Positions 9,961 to 22,355 of a DNA stretch of 64,000 bases are shown in pieces. Under the pieces are notes generated by a model. The model searched no databases. It had not been told where the DNA came from and worked only from the letters and a program-made list of their open reading frames with translations. Origin of the DNA: Irpex lacteus. Taxonomy: Eukaryota > Basidiomycota > Agaricomycetes > Polyporales > Irpicaceae. Every line of letters starts with the position of its first letter. The first letter of the stretch is position 1. The stretch is from contig MQVO02000030.1 of NCBI GenBank assembly GCA_001986395.2, positions 124,001-188,000 of the forward strand. The letters run 5' to 3'. A program made the translations under genes and the position numbers.

Positions 9961-12389
9961 TTATCGTCCTTCTACTGAGCACTCGGCATCCCAGTCTACA
10001 GGTGTCAGTTCCTTCACGCGGTCTCGGAAGGCGGATAGTGTGCAGAATTCCGGGTGTCCTGGAAGATGTTTGCCTGCTTCTGCGCATAGTGGTAGCTGTA
10101 GACTCTTGTTCTGGTATCGCATGCGTACGTCTGCAAACAATTATGTTAAGCAATGAACGGCACAAACAACGTTGAATCTAACTCACAGAACTCGTCTGAG
10201 CCAGACCGTTGGAACTTGGACAGTATACTCTGCCAGTAGTATCCCTGATTGCGGAGAACGGCATCCTTTCTTCTGAACAGTTCGAATGAGATGTACGCGG
10301 TGAACGCAGGCCACCTATACAACATAGCATCTTCAGTAACGAATCGTTTCATGAACAAAAGACCTCAAGATAAACCCGTACTTTTCATCGAACACATCCA
10401 ACGAAGCGCAAATCCCCGCAAGCGTCGTATCGTGCGTGCTATGCACAAGGATCTTCATCGGGTCGTCAGAGCCCTTGTTAGCCTTGACCTGCATCTTCGT
10501 CGACACGTCGTCCAAGAGACGGCCCATGCCTAGTCGTCTGACTTCTTCGCTGTCGTCTGTATTGACCAAGGGATATACGATGAATGAGGATGGTTAGAGA
10601 ATGTGATAAAGTGAGTCATGAAGATCTCACACCCTCCGAACCATTCGTGCACGACAGCTTTCTCCTACAAATGTACCAATGTAAGAAAGCCTGGGCGGGA
10701 GAGAGGGAAGAGAGCTGAATACTCACAATAACGTCCATAACCCCCTTCTCATGAAACTCCTTCGGCACAGACACATTATTCGCCATCGCCGACCTCACCT
10801 ACATACGTATCAGCATCTCCTCCATCCAATACACTCTCCACTCTCTCCACATTCCAGTCTCGTACGAAAGCAAACGCACCGTATCGAAAATCCCGCTCGC
10901 CCTCGGCCGTCCATCCAACCTAACAGGGTTATTCCCAATATACCTCCCGATCCTCTCGTCGAGAGGCTCGAGGGCGTGGTTCCAGGCCGCGGCGGCTGCC
11001 TTTGCGAATCCGATTTCGAGGATCTCGAGGCGTTTGCATGCGCCGGTGTTGCCAAATAGGTTTTCGTCTCGGCCGTTTCTGCATGGTGAACGTATACACA
11101 AGGGAGAGGAAGAGAATATCAGAAGAATGTAGTAGGATGTTGGATAGAGATGAGCTTACCGAATGCGCAATTGTGGCACATAACCGTCTATACACTTGCC
11201 AGCGGGGTATAACCCGTGTACGATCTGGTGTAGCGACTCGAACGTACGCGGCACGTTCGTAGAGCGGAAGTAAACTTCTGCATCCGAGTATACAGCGTCG
11301 GGCAGGAAGCCTAGTCTGTCAGAACGTACGCAGTGTATGAGGTCAGTTCACAATGGACAATTAATATTGCAAACGGAGTAATGGAGAACGAGGGGGGCAG
11401 GACGTACTTATCTACGTAGAGCCTACGCAAGGCCAGTCCGAAGTTATAGGTATGCTATATCCAGAGTGACACCAAGCATGGAATGAAAGATTAGACGTTA
11501 CGCGTTAAGGTTGGGATTGAGATTGAGTTGGAACGTGTAGATTGTTCGGTTTAGAGTAGAAGTGGACTTACCTGCCTCCCGATATCCGTCAACTCGCCCA
11601 ACAAGCTACACCCATCACCTACATAGTCAGCATCCACTCTCTCATCCACATCCCGGCCACAAACAGCCCGAGAGTCGAGACAGGTGGTCGAAGTAATGAA
11701 GTTATACTCACCACTCGCCCTCCACAACACTCCCATCCGCGCGTTCCACTACTCTGCGCACAGGTAACTCCTCGCTTGGCAATGAGGCTTCGGAATCGAG
11801 GAGTTGGTGGATGTCGCTGGTGACAGAGGCGCGGAAGCGGCGTGCGGTTTTGCACATGTTCCAGCGGGAGGGGATGGATGCTGGGGGGTCTTCCATTCGC
11901 ACGCGTACGGGGGTGCGTTCGCCTGGATGGGGGAGTGAAAGGTGAGTTCATGCTTCAAGTGGGTGACAGGTAGCAATGGCAGTATGAAAGGTAGGAAATG
12001 TACGGTAGGACGCGTTTGTGGAGACGTGAAGTGTACGGCGAGTTACAAGGGTGTGCATTAAGACACGAGGGCAGAGCGCAAAGCAAGCTGAAGGATATTT
12101 ATTCGCACTCACCATGTCGAACGTACAGGTGCACCTGCTCGAGCTCCAACCCCTCCGGCGCAACAGGGTAGTTCTCCACATCGAACGGCAGCGTCCCCGG
12201 CCCTAACGACTTCTCATGTACGTTACTCGTCATGCCACCCTGAAATTCCAGCAACGAGCTATCTGAGTATGGTGGTGAGATGGTCCTTGTGGTGGTGATG
12301 CCAGCTGCGAGACACAAGACGAGGACGATGGTTGCGAGAGGGACGAAGAGGTAAGAAGTGGGAGGGAGCACGCGAGGTCCGGTCGGCAT
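9961..12389 (-). CDS. Histidine acid phosphatase, N-terminally membrane anchored
   Basis: Member of the histidine phosphatase superfamily, branch 2: phosphomonoester hydrolysis through a phosphohistidine. Exon 1 starts at ATG 12389 and encodes a hydrophobic segment near residues 12-32 (YLFVPLATIVLVLCLAAG), a likely signal anchor. It ends LYVRHG, and the splice restores the catalytic motif RHGERTP. Later exons include FRSTNVPRTFESL-type sequence and a long helical insert (11099-10800). The proton-donor motif follows as HSTHDTTLAGI around 10430, and the protein ends DAECSVEGR before TAA at 9961-9963. About ten short introns interrupt the gene. The family includes lysosomal/secreted acid phosphatases and phytases. 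The membrane anchor suggests a secretory-pathway or vacuolar location; the natural substrate is unknown. Confidence 0.85.
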
Positions 12390-12772
12390 TAATGATCTCG
12401 GGTTGGTTGTTGCCCAAATCGACGAGGAGGTAAGTATGAGGCGTAGGTAGCCGGGTTCGATACCGCGTAACTTAAGTAAAGATGCAATAGGAAGGTTAGG
12501 CTAGGTCGTAAGAAGATACAGTAGGATGTGGTACGAGTCAACGTGGACTTCGCCAGTTCCAAACATCGGTATCTGTAACGTTTGTTAACACCAGGCACAC
12601 CACTGGCCGCGGTGGCCATGGAGAGCGCCGGCGATATTTCATGACATAAGTACGTGCATGTGGTTTACTTTCCAAAGTCACTCTCGCGTAGATATGTAAA
12701 GCAGAAATGTGTACTATTTCAGGTCTCGAACTGAGGTCGTCAACACCAGAAAGCAACGCAATAAATCGGTTA
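12390..12772. other. Intergenic; phosphatase promoter and DUF6535-2 3' flank
   Basis: 383 bp between two minus-strand genes. Nothing beyond chance ORFs was recognised. Confidence 0.5.
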
Positions 12773-15700
12773 TCACACAATCTCGTCAGTATTAACCCGT
12801 CCTTCCAAGTCACTAGTCACCGGTACTGGTAGCTCTGGTAGCGCTTCCAGTTCTTGGCTATCGTCGCGCAAGTTGCGATCCTCAGGATTGTCGAGACAAG
12901 AGTCGCGTCTGGAATGTCCCTCGCTCTGCGTCTCTTCGCCGGTGTCACTAGTACTGGCATGCTCGCTGGGTGCAGTCGACGGCCGCGAGTCGTCAGTCGA
13001 AGGCTCGCTCGTTTCCCATTCAAAGCGGAAGCGCGGAAGGAAGCTTGAGGAGGGAAATGTCCGCCATAGAGCTGTCAGTCTTTCGGAGAACTCAGCGGGA
13101 TATACGCCGGCGTCCACCAACTTGGCAAAGCACCTCTCCCAATCTTTGGTTTCGGGATGCATGGGAATGTCGCGGCCGCATGCACATTCACACCGCAATG
13201 CCCAATATGCAGAGTTGGCCTTGGGTGCAATGACTTCCGAGTACTTGGGATAGCTCCGGAAGCGTGCTGGAAGGGCGAAGTGATCTTCCGGACGTGGCAA
13301 ATGAGATGCAATGTTCTTGAAAAGAGCATAACACTTGTCGGGCGCGATTGACCGCCCATCGAGGATGACTGTAAGGAATAAGGCAGTATCGCATATTCTG
13401 AGCAGTTTCGCCAGGTTGTTCCCCGCCTCAGACAGCTTCCGTGCAATAACAGACGAGATGACTCCGTAATGTTCGTCTGTCACAGCTCCTGCCCAAAAGA
13501 CAAAGTCATAAGTAGGGACTCCGATACAATGCTGTTTAGCGACTTACTTGTTGGCTCTATGCGTGCCCATTTGATGAAAGGAAGGCCCTGATGCGACATG
13601 CCTTTATACGAGTCTTCGGACGTCAGCGCGTCAATGAGCAAATCCGTGGTATGGCTGCTACTTATCGCAAATGATACGACATCGAGGCGCATCTGTACAA
13701 GTCGTCGAAATGCCGCGGGCGGTGAGTTGTCTTGTCTATCACTCAGTGCATCCGACTCAGGAGGGACGACTTTATAGAGTAAGAGACAAGAAGACCACAG
13801 AGCTGAAGAAAACGCCCGTGATTCGGGGACCTTCTTGTAGAGGTCTGTCCAAGACACATGCTGGAGCTCCACAGACATAATTGCGTCCAAGTAATGGGCA
13901 GTTTGTTGGTCCAAGCGACTGACCATGATGCGACGCGCTACAGCCGTATTGGGACCGGGCCACCATCTCTCTGGGTCGTCCCAGCCCCAGTCGACATTTC
14001 TGGTCAAGGGATAATCGCAGCCGCGAGCAGCAGCAGCGTGCTCTTGTATGGCGCGGAAAATAACAGTCCCGGTATAGCAGCCAACCTTCAGCAGCTCTGC
14101 AAGTTTTGCCAGCCCACCAAGTAGATCAGCTGTCTTGTCGTCAATGTTGTCGCGCTTAGGGATCGGGATGATGATGATGACCATGGCGCGACACAAGGCT
14201 GCACCAGATTTGTTGTTCTTCAGGTAATATCGAAGCAACGACACGGCATTGCGTGGCAATGTTTCGCCAATATCGATATTCGCCACTGCTTCGGAGATGA
14301 CAATGAGGAAAGTGAGAAGTATCGTGGGGTCGATGTTTGTCTCAAGTTTCCCGCCCTTCGACTCGGCATACCAATTTTGATGCTCTTGTCTATGGGATCT
14401 GGTCTTGCGTGTCCATACAAGATGGCGGTGGAAGATACTGAGAATAGCGTCCCGAGCCCCCGGTTGCAAGGAGCCCAGAGGAGCCCAACTTTCGAACGGC
14501 CAGTATGTCCAGACACGCTCCGAGTCTCGTTCGATCTGCAGACGATGCGAAAGAACCTGCAAGATGAAAGGGGCGATACTCTCGAGCGGAGGCTTAGGAT
14601 ATATGCCGCTCACTGCCTCAACGATTGCAGTTGCAAGGAGCTCGTCATTTGCCTGGATGACATCGACCGATGCAAGTATGTCGATATCTACCGAGGAATC
14701 TTCAACAACTGCTCTCTCATCCGGTATGCCGCGTAACGCGAGTATACAAGTGTTTCGTAGTCTGGAGAATCCTGCTGATAGCGCCTTTCTAGAGAATACT
14801 TCCAGGAAAGACTTTCGTTGGCGAGTGACAGCTCGCAGAACGATCTTCTGGATCACTGGCAGAACTCTTCGACATGCTGATGTAAAGGTTAGGAGTTGAC
14901 TGCGGGCATTGTGTATGCCAGATCGCACGGCTTTGCGTGCGACTGAGGGAGAACGCTTCCATGACGTCCACGTGAGAGTCTTCGGACTGTTATTCTCTGC
15001 TTGTCTCGAGGTAGCTGGTCTAGTAGAGCTTGTCTTCAGCGACATACGTCCGGCCACACGCGACAGAGTACGATGAAGATGTGCTACTCCGGTCTTCAGC
15101 AGAGTCGTCCTATAAGGGCAGCGAGGGAAGAATACTGGCAAGACGGATGAACCGAAGAAGCAAAACGACCAGCCGACAACCAGTGGCAAGACGGTGTTAC
15201 CGACACTCTCATGAATCGATGAGGTGAAGTAGCATAGGCCAACAAAGAAGAGTCCGAGGGAAAGCTGCAGGAGGAGGGGAAGGCACGCAACGATCTCATA
15301 CACCTTCCACTTTCGGAGCTGAGGCTCACGGAAGTGCCGAAGGCGAAGACGCGCTTGAGGGGAGGGAACTTCAACAGCGAGAAACTCGCGTAGCCACTGC
15401 TTGACAAGCATACCAAAGGATGCCGTCACCAGGCTGACTACGAGACTAGCGAACCACAGAATATTCACGCGGATGTCCCCGTTGGATGCTTGGAAAGGAG
15501 GTGGAGACACGGGCAGCGCGTTGGCGGAGATGAGGATACCGTCAGTGAGGTTGTAACCTGCCGTCTGCACAGCAATTTGTTCCAGTGCATATGCCACTCG
15601 ATCCAAGGGAGATTGCTGCAGATTTGGATAAGCAGCTACGAGGAACGCAGACAAAATCGCGGAGAATAAACCAGCCTATAAACAGCCGTTACTAATCAGT

Positions 15701-16020
15701 CAGCCAGTCAGACAGAGAATGCGTGTGCATGTCCTCACAAAAACCAGCAGGGTATCCACATCGTCTTTGCAGCTCTGGACCTTTTCTTCGTCCAAGTCCC
15801 GAACTTCTTTCGCCATCGCTGCCCATCCAGTAGGCTGCCCAGCGAGCACATACTTGACTTCGGTCTCCTCGTGGTGAATTGAAGAAGGCTGGACTGATGG
15901 GCTGGGTATTCGACGCATCTGTAAAGCGATGGACTCGTCAAAATCTCGCAATGCTTCAATATCCATCGAGGGCCCATCGCAATATCTGAAGCCTGGCGGC
16001 GCTTCGTGACCTCCGTACAT
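12773..16020 (-). CDS. DUF6535 multi-pass membrane protein, intact
   Basis: Three exons (16020-15739, 15675-13548, 13488-12773) sum to 3126 nt and encode 1041 aa in one frame. Start chosen at ATG 16020 (MYGGHEAPPGF). Residues about 60-95 carry the family signature GQPTGWAAMAKEV and DDVDTLLVF, joined by a 63-nt intron to AGLFSAILSAFLVAAYPNL, the first membrane segment. Three more follow: NILWFASLVVSLVTASFGML, ACLPLLLQLSLGLFFVGL and VLPLVVGWSFCFFGS, the last leading into FPRCPYRT. After about residue 350 comes a long, mostly helical soluble region with no recognised domain, ending in an acidic Ser/Thr-rich tail (ETQSEG to VNTDEIV). The biological role of the family is unknown. Topology predicts a membrane anchor with a large soluble C-terminal part. 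Confidence 0.85.
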
Positions 16021-16755
16021 CCTTGAGATTTGCCCTTCCTTTCTGTGGGATGCGTAGATGTATACGAAAGCGATTTCGCACTGGTACAGTCTGCGTGAAG
16101 AGCGCAACCAAGAACCGAAGCGTTGACGTCAAACTTGATGATGTCAGCAAAGATGGTAGAGGCTCACAGGCACTGGGTCGAATTACTTCAGCTATTCGTG
16201 AGTTTTTGTTGCACGTTCAAGCCGAAGGACCAGCTGAAGACGAGAGATGTGGCGAAGGTCTGAGTCGAAGCGCCTGAGAGCTGCTGAATCGATGGCCGCG
16301 TGTTTAATCTACACTCTTCCACCCGTTGAACATCTGAACATTGCGGTAAGTGAGCAGAAGATGGTACAGAAACGTACTAGTCATGTAGCGAGAGCTTGTG
16401 TTGAGGACTGCGGGAAAGTAGGTCCTTTCTCAAATCCCGATGTGCGAAGAGACTGGCATCATGTAGTTATTGCAAGGAGGAAACGTGTCAGTTTTTAAGA
16501 TCAGTCAACGCTCCTTACCGAGATTGGGAGGAGCCCGAAGGTATACGTATACTTCACTCGATGCATAATTGCCCACGAAATAACTGTTCATACTTTTCGA
16601 GCTGGGACGTAAGTCACTGGATTCAAATGTAAAGTATATGAACATAAAAATACGAACGTGTGGTATGTACGCTCATTCCCTGAGCAATTATTCTAGAACA
16701 CAAATGCTACTATATCCCCACTTTCGATAATATCCACGATCCCTGGGCATCAGTC
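16021..16755. other. Intergenic between DUF6535-2 and SCS7
   Basis: 735 bp with no recognisable gene. It holds the DUF6535-2 upstream region and the SCS7 3' flank. Stop codons break every frame into short pieces. Confidence 0.5.
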
Positions 16756-18140
16756 TTAGACCGGGAGAACAGTGTTGAAGACGATGTCCCAAATCTTGCT
16801 CGTGACGCCGAAGCCGAGTTCGAAGTTCTTGTAGTGGTGAGCGAGATGGTACTTCTTGACCTCCCGCATGTAGGCGGGCAGACGCTTGTGGTGCATGCTA
16901 CGAGATACCAGGTCAGATATAGAGACTAAAGAGGTGGAGGATGCAACATACGCGTAGTGCATCACGTCGTAAATGACATCTAAAGCCAAAAGTAATCAGA
17001 ATGGTCTACTTGATGTATTGTTGTCTTGACTCACAGAACATGAATGCGCCAGCAATAGTAGCGTTCGCGATGTTCGCCGGGAAGATAGCATGCGCGAGTC
17101 GAGTGAAAGGATAGGACAGAGCAGTAAACAGTGCCGGGGGCATCACCAGCCTTAACCTGTGGAGACGCATGTCAGGAAGACATTGTAACACATACGTGAC
17201 TCGAACTTACTGATCCATGGGCAGGTAGTGATGGATGCCGTGGAGAGTAAAGTGAAGAGCGAAAGCGTAGGGATGATCAGGAAGGTAGTAGTCAACGTGG
17301 AATAGGAAGCGGTGCATAGTATACTCGAGGAAGGTCCACACGACGTTGCCGAAGAAGAAGCAAGGCATTGCTTGAGCGACAGCGGAGTACGGAATCGGTA
17401 TGGTGAATAGGGCCTTCAAAGGTGCTATAGGGTCGACGGAGAACGGAGGCAGAGCTTGATTGCCCAGCGTGAACTGAACGAGCGAACGCGCAAACAGATA
17501 GCCAGTAATAGGCAGCCAGATGCACGGTATCACATACCAAGGGGTCTTACTGAAGATCTGTCACAGTGCATTAGTGAGCAAGAAACGCTTACATATTAAC
17601 GGTTGCTTACCTCAAGATATACAGGCCCGAACAGAGGTGCAGAGCTGCTCAAATGCCGTGGCTGGTGGACTTGCTGGAGGTAGTAAGACTTGCTGAAGTT
17701 TGCGCGGAAGAGTTGAGGCAGCATGGGACGACGCAGATCAAGGAACTGATTCTTCTCATAATCCTTGGCAGTATCTGTCTCCTCAGGATGGAAGTCATCC
17801 GGTGCAACCCAGTCTAAAAACTTGTTGAAGGTTGTGCTAGGATATCGTTGGAGTAATGCTTACCGTCGCTCACAACACTTTCGCCATGTCCGATCCGGCC
17901 AATGAGGAACTCGTCCAACATGTCGTATGCCGACTCCGAATGCTCGTGCTCATCCGGGTCCTTCATAACCTCGCCAATGTCCTTGCCTGCATGCTTGAGA
18001 ATGAGGTCGTCTCCACCGGGGTGGTCTTCCAGGAACTTGGTGACATCGTACACTTTGCCGTCACGGGAGATCCAGCAGCTCTCGGAAGACGAATGGGCAG
18101 CGACGTCCTCGTCGGTGAAGATGCGAATGCGTTTGGACAT
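16756..18140 (-). CDS. SCS7: Fatty acid 2-hydroxylase (ceramide very-long-chain)
   Basis: Adds the alpha-hydroxyl group to the N-acyl chain of sphingolipids in the ER. Six exons (18140-17864, 17813-17611, 17557-17211, 17156-17035, 16979-16952, 16897-16756) sum to 1119 nt, 372 aa, the usual length. Residues about 8-85 form a cytochrome b5 domain with the haem motif FLEDHPGGDD and a second haem His in LKHAGKDIG. The membrane hydroxylase part has two hydrophobic hairpins. Its di-iron histidine clusters are HRFLFH, ALHFTLHGIHHYLPMD, VMHYAMHHKRLP and KKYHLAHHYKN. Exon 5 is only 28 nt. The gene is divergent from SEC5, and their intergenic region contains a MITE. Identification is firm because the b5-hydroxylase fusion is diagnostic. 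Confidence 0.95.
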
Positions 18141-18397
18141 GGCAAGATTGAGACGAGGGAGATGGGAGTCGGTGAGCTCGTCGACAATTTCCGAGTGACA
18201 AACTAATATTGACCAGCGACATTCCCACGGTCATGCACCTGTCTCCAAAGCGCGAGATCTAGCTGCCGCCATCATCGTCCAGAACGACCTTGAACTTGCA
18301 ACTGCATCATCTAGACTCGTCGGACTCAGCTATCACGGCAGACGACTTGCGTGGACGCGACATATTGCGGGTCATATAGGAACTACACCGGCAGCTA

Positions 18398-18770
18398 TGG
18401 TGCGCGTCACTTAGTCACCACCAAATTTGTACAACGACTTTGACAGGCGTCTGGGGCCATGGGAAAATCGCATAATCACTATTCCTCTAGTAAAACGAAA
18501 GTATTCAGTTAGTACTTCAATTCTACTAGAGGGTTTGTCCCTAACCTCAAAAATAAAGAAGTTTACTTTTACTGATTTTGCCACCTACCATATATGGCAA
18601 TAGTAATTACTGTTTTTGGAAATTATCTTACATAAGCAGGAAAATCCCTGATTTTTTAAACCCTGCCAAACGACTTACTGAGGCCAAAACAAGATCTCGA
18701 ATTTTTCTGACCCGATTTTGCCGCTCACGTGACTTGTCCAAATTTGGTGGTGACTAAGTGACGCGCACCA
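18398..18770. mobile_element. TA-flanked MITE (Tc1/mariner-like), 373 bp
   Basis: Perfect 32-bp terminal inverted repeats lie at 18398-18429 (beginning TGGTGCGCGTCACTTAGTCA) and 18739-18770 (its reverse complement). They are flanked on both sides by TA (18396-18397 and 18771-18772), the signature of TA-target insertion. The inside is AT-rich and has no ORF of note. It contains an internal 9-bp inverted repeat, CCTCTAGTA at 18484 with TACTAGAGG at 18524. The right end is 58 bp upstream of the SEC5 start codon and the left end about 257 bp upstream of the SCS7 start. It is non-autonomous; the superfamily assignment rests on the TA duplication only. Confidence 0.85.
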
Positions 18771-18828
18771 TAGTACGATATTGCTGTTGTAAACCATCTC
18801 AGTGGCCAACGGCAGCCTTGTAAGCGGT

Positions 18829-21800
18829 ATGACCAAGCTCAACTTTGACATTGACGATGCTACACTCTTGAAGACGTACAAGCTATCGACGGCCACACCG
18901 ACGTAAGTGATGTTGTTATGCGATCATAAGCTTGACTAATAGAACTGCAGAAAATGGGAGGAAACTGAGGAAGAAGTCGATGAGGCTATCCTTATGAGCC
19001 CTACCGGTAGTTCCGGTGAATACGACGGTGATCCGCTCGGGCTGGGAGCGACAGTTGAGTGCGTCCGAAGACAAGCCAGGGCTTCTACATGCAATTAATG
19101 TTGGTCTCACTGTCTTAGTTTGCGTAATCTGGACCTTGACACAAGTTTGTCACACGAACTGACCCCGTTGCGCTCTTCCTAACCCTAACTATAGAGTCTG
19201 CGATCCTCATATCGTCGAAGTCCTTCACACCGAAGACATTCTTGTCCGTTGTGCACCCTAACGCGACGTATCAGGACCTGTCATCCGGAATAGCGCACCT
19301 GCAGGCTGCAATTGATTCTCGCTCCGAAGCTGTGCGAGTGCTTGTAGAAGAGAACTTCGATAGATTCGTTGCCGTCAAAGCTTCTACAGATGGTAAGCAT
19401 ATGTCGAGTGGTGATAAGATAGCATGATTTACTTTGCCTTAATGTATCAAGCGCTATACGCTGAAATGCGGGAGGGTCTCCTGGCGGACGATACGGACTT
19501 TGCTACAAGGCAGGTCCGTGAACATCTCAAGAGTAAGTGAACGTGGTTTTATACCGTCCGTTTTCCGCTCATGGCTAGTTATTTCTTAGATGGGGCGCAA
19601 AAGGCCGATCAAGTGTTCCTGCCGGTACTCGAAAATGCCCTGAAGGCGCAGAAACTTCGCACAACATTGGGCGTGTTCGAGCGTTCAAAGTTCTTCTTCA
19701 ATCTCCCTAGTTCGCTTATGGAAGCGATAGAGGCCGTAAGTGTCGGCGGCGTGCAATATAGTCACGGCGATTTTTACACAGTATCTAATTATAGGGCCGC
19801 TACGAGGCTGCATTGCGTGACTATAAGAAGGGCAAATTCCTTCTGGAGTCACGCCCTGGCCAACTAGTGCCGATCGGTTCTACCAAAGATGGGCAGCGCT
19901 CCGCGGCTGCAGAGCAGCAGCAAAAACGGATTCTTGATAAGGTCTGGTCGATGGTTGAACGCGTCATGGGTGAGTTGCGTAAGCAACTCAATACGAAGCT
20001 CGAAGAGCCATCAAGAAGTGTCGAGGAACAGGAGAAAACTCTCGAGTAAGGCCAATATCGTTATGTCCGCTCTAACTCCACTCATGGGTATTTTAGAATA
20101 CTTTCGGAGCTCAGTCCGAATGAAGAACACGTCTGGGCCTATTTCGATGCCCAGCACAAATACATTCTAACAAGCATGGCTGATACCTATCAATCGGCAA
20201 CTAATGGAATTAGGGGTATGACCTGCAATTCTTTCCCGGCAAGCTGGCACTGACTAGATCGTAGCGGCCCACGAGAAGGCAACAGCTTCAGTCAATGCCC
20301 CGGAAGTCCTGACTACTGCTATCACCGCACAGCTTAAACTGTGCCTGGCAGCATTGGAATCCAAGCAACCGGAGACCGTTCTTTGTAGGTCCATATGTTC
20401 TGTATCTCTAGATCTCACCTTAAAACGTGTGCAGTACAAGCCGGCGGCCATGACGTCTGGCAAGCGGTGTTGACGATGGTGAAGAACGTCTCAGAAGTCA
20501 TGTTGTCGTGTCTTCCTAGCTTTTGGAAGATATGTCGGTCGTTCCTCGACGGAAAATTCAAAAAAGTAAGTGTTCACACTCCAGCGAAATACGCACATAT
20601 ATTCACGATAGACGCCCAGAACCTCTCAACATCTTCTCGTCGAAGTCCCACGCAAGTGCGCACCATGGCGCTGGACGTCATCAAACAGTATATCGCATTA
20701 TTCTCCGAATTCTTCATGCTCTCCGACGCCGCCGTTGTGACGAACTCTCCAGGTCCCGACGGTAGCCCTACACCTCCCTTGCTTCCTCGTGACTCCAATG
20801 CCCTGACAACCATGCATCACTTGATGAAGATATTGGGTGAAATACAAGAGACGGTCAACGAAGTGAATGGAATGGACATCTCGTCCGAAGCTACCTCAAG
20901 TCTCAAAGGATTCATGGAGAGCGCTCGCTGGAAATTCGAGGATATCTTGGTGCACAATTGGCTCCGAGGTGATTTACCCACTGTCTGTCTTCCCTCTGGC
21001 TCTTACCTCTTATCTCTTAGATGCAAACGTGTTTTATCACCTCGAGAGCTGGCGAGAGTCAACCTCGGACCCTTATACTACTGTGTATCTCTCACAGATC
21101 CGCATTTTCCAGAGGCAAATGACTACAGGCGCTTTCAAGATCGCGGGCGGCGTTGACCTCTCCGGGTACTCTGCGCCCACTTCACGACTTGCGAAACAAA
21201 ATTCGATTTCCTCGATGTTCGTCTCGAAGATTACGAAAGCTTTCTTAGATACCCTATACGCATTTCTGGACGGTTTGGTCCATTTGGCTTCCGACGAATC
21301 ACCAGAGACGGATACGTGGCAGCCCAAGACAGACATTACCGGATTGACTGCCACGAACTCTTTGGAACTCTTGGACATCCACAATGCGGTACGTCGGAGA
21401 CGTTACTTCTACTGAGACCGTGTAGATTGACAGCTAATCGGAACATTCAGGACACTCGGTTGCTATTAGTCATATCTAATTTCGGACATCTCTCGCGATC
21501 TGTTATCCCCAGTATGCTAAATGAACTCGAGAGCGCCTTTGGAACTTCTGTACAGGACGATAAGCAGGTATGTAGCTTATGATCGAGTGACAGACCATGA
21601 GGTATGCTGATATTAAGACTCTCCCGCGAGACTCTCAACGCCGTTGTGCTGGAATTGGACAAAACGCTGTTCGAATCCTACGTTAAGCCGAAATCCGCAG
21701 TGCTTCAGAGTATCGTCCGAGGAGGGGTGTTAGATGGTGCGGTTGATTGGTACGACACGCCATTACCAAAGGGTACAACTCAATTTTGCGCCTCACATGG

Positions 21801-22355
21801 AGAGGTCACTGCTGACTTCGGTTACCAGAGATTCGGTCTTATATCTTCGATGTCCTCATTTATCTCGTTGGCATACACGCACAAGTTAGTGCCGCGGCGG
21901 CTCCATTGCTGGAGAGGACCCTGAACGCCCTGGTCGAAGACGTTGCCGATGAAGCCTTACGGTGTTTCCGTCAAGTGAAAAGGTTTGGAATGGGAGGGAT
22001 GCTTCGAGTACGTAGCTCTGGCTGGTTGCGCGTCATGGTCGATCCGATCCTTACTTACTTCTTCTAGGCGACGCTCGAAATAGAATTCCTTCATCAAACT
22101 CTCGCTCGTTATGTGAAGCCCTCCGCCGCAAAGACGTTATCAGAGCTATACAATCGAATCTCCAAAGCGTACGACCCTCCCAAGGACAACACAGAGGACA
22201 TTCAGACCCACCTGGATAGTGTAAAGAGGACTTTGGCAGAGACGAGGCGTGCGACGGGCATAGAGTTCCTATGCTTCAGACAAACCAAACCTAGAGACAA
22301 AGGTACTTCCGGCAAGTCGGGTACGGCGAAGGACAAGGGAAGCCGAGATGGGTGA
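18829..22355 (+). CDS. SEC5: Exocyst complex component Sec5
   Basis: Subunit of the octameric exocyst, which tethers secretory vesicles at the plasma membrane and growing hyphal tips. The model starts at ATG 18829 ([20 protein letters not shown]). The strongest signature is in exons 3-4: [57 protein letters not shown]. The remainder is an all-helical CATCHR-type rod with many introns, ending in a basic Lys/Gly tail ([14 protein letters not shown]) before TGA at 22355. Length is roughly 850-900 aa, as expected. Low-complexity loops occur near 20750 (Pro-rich). Spliced joins in the middle were read only roughly. The promoter side is shared with SCS7 and invaded by a MITE. Confidence 0.9.
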
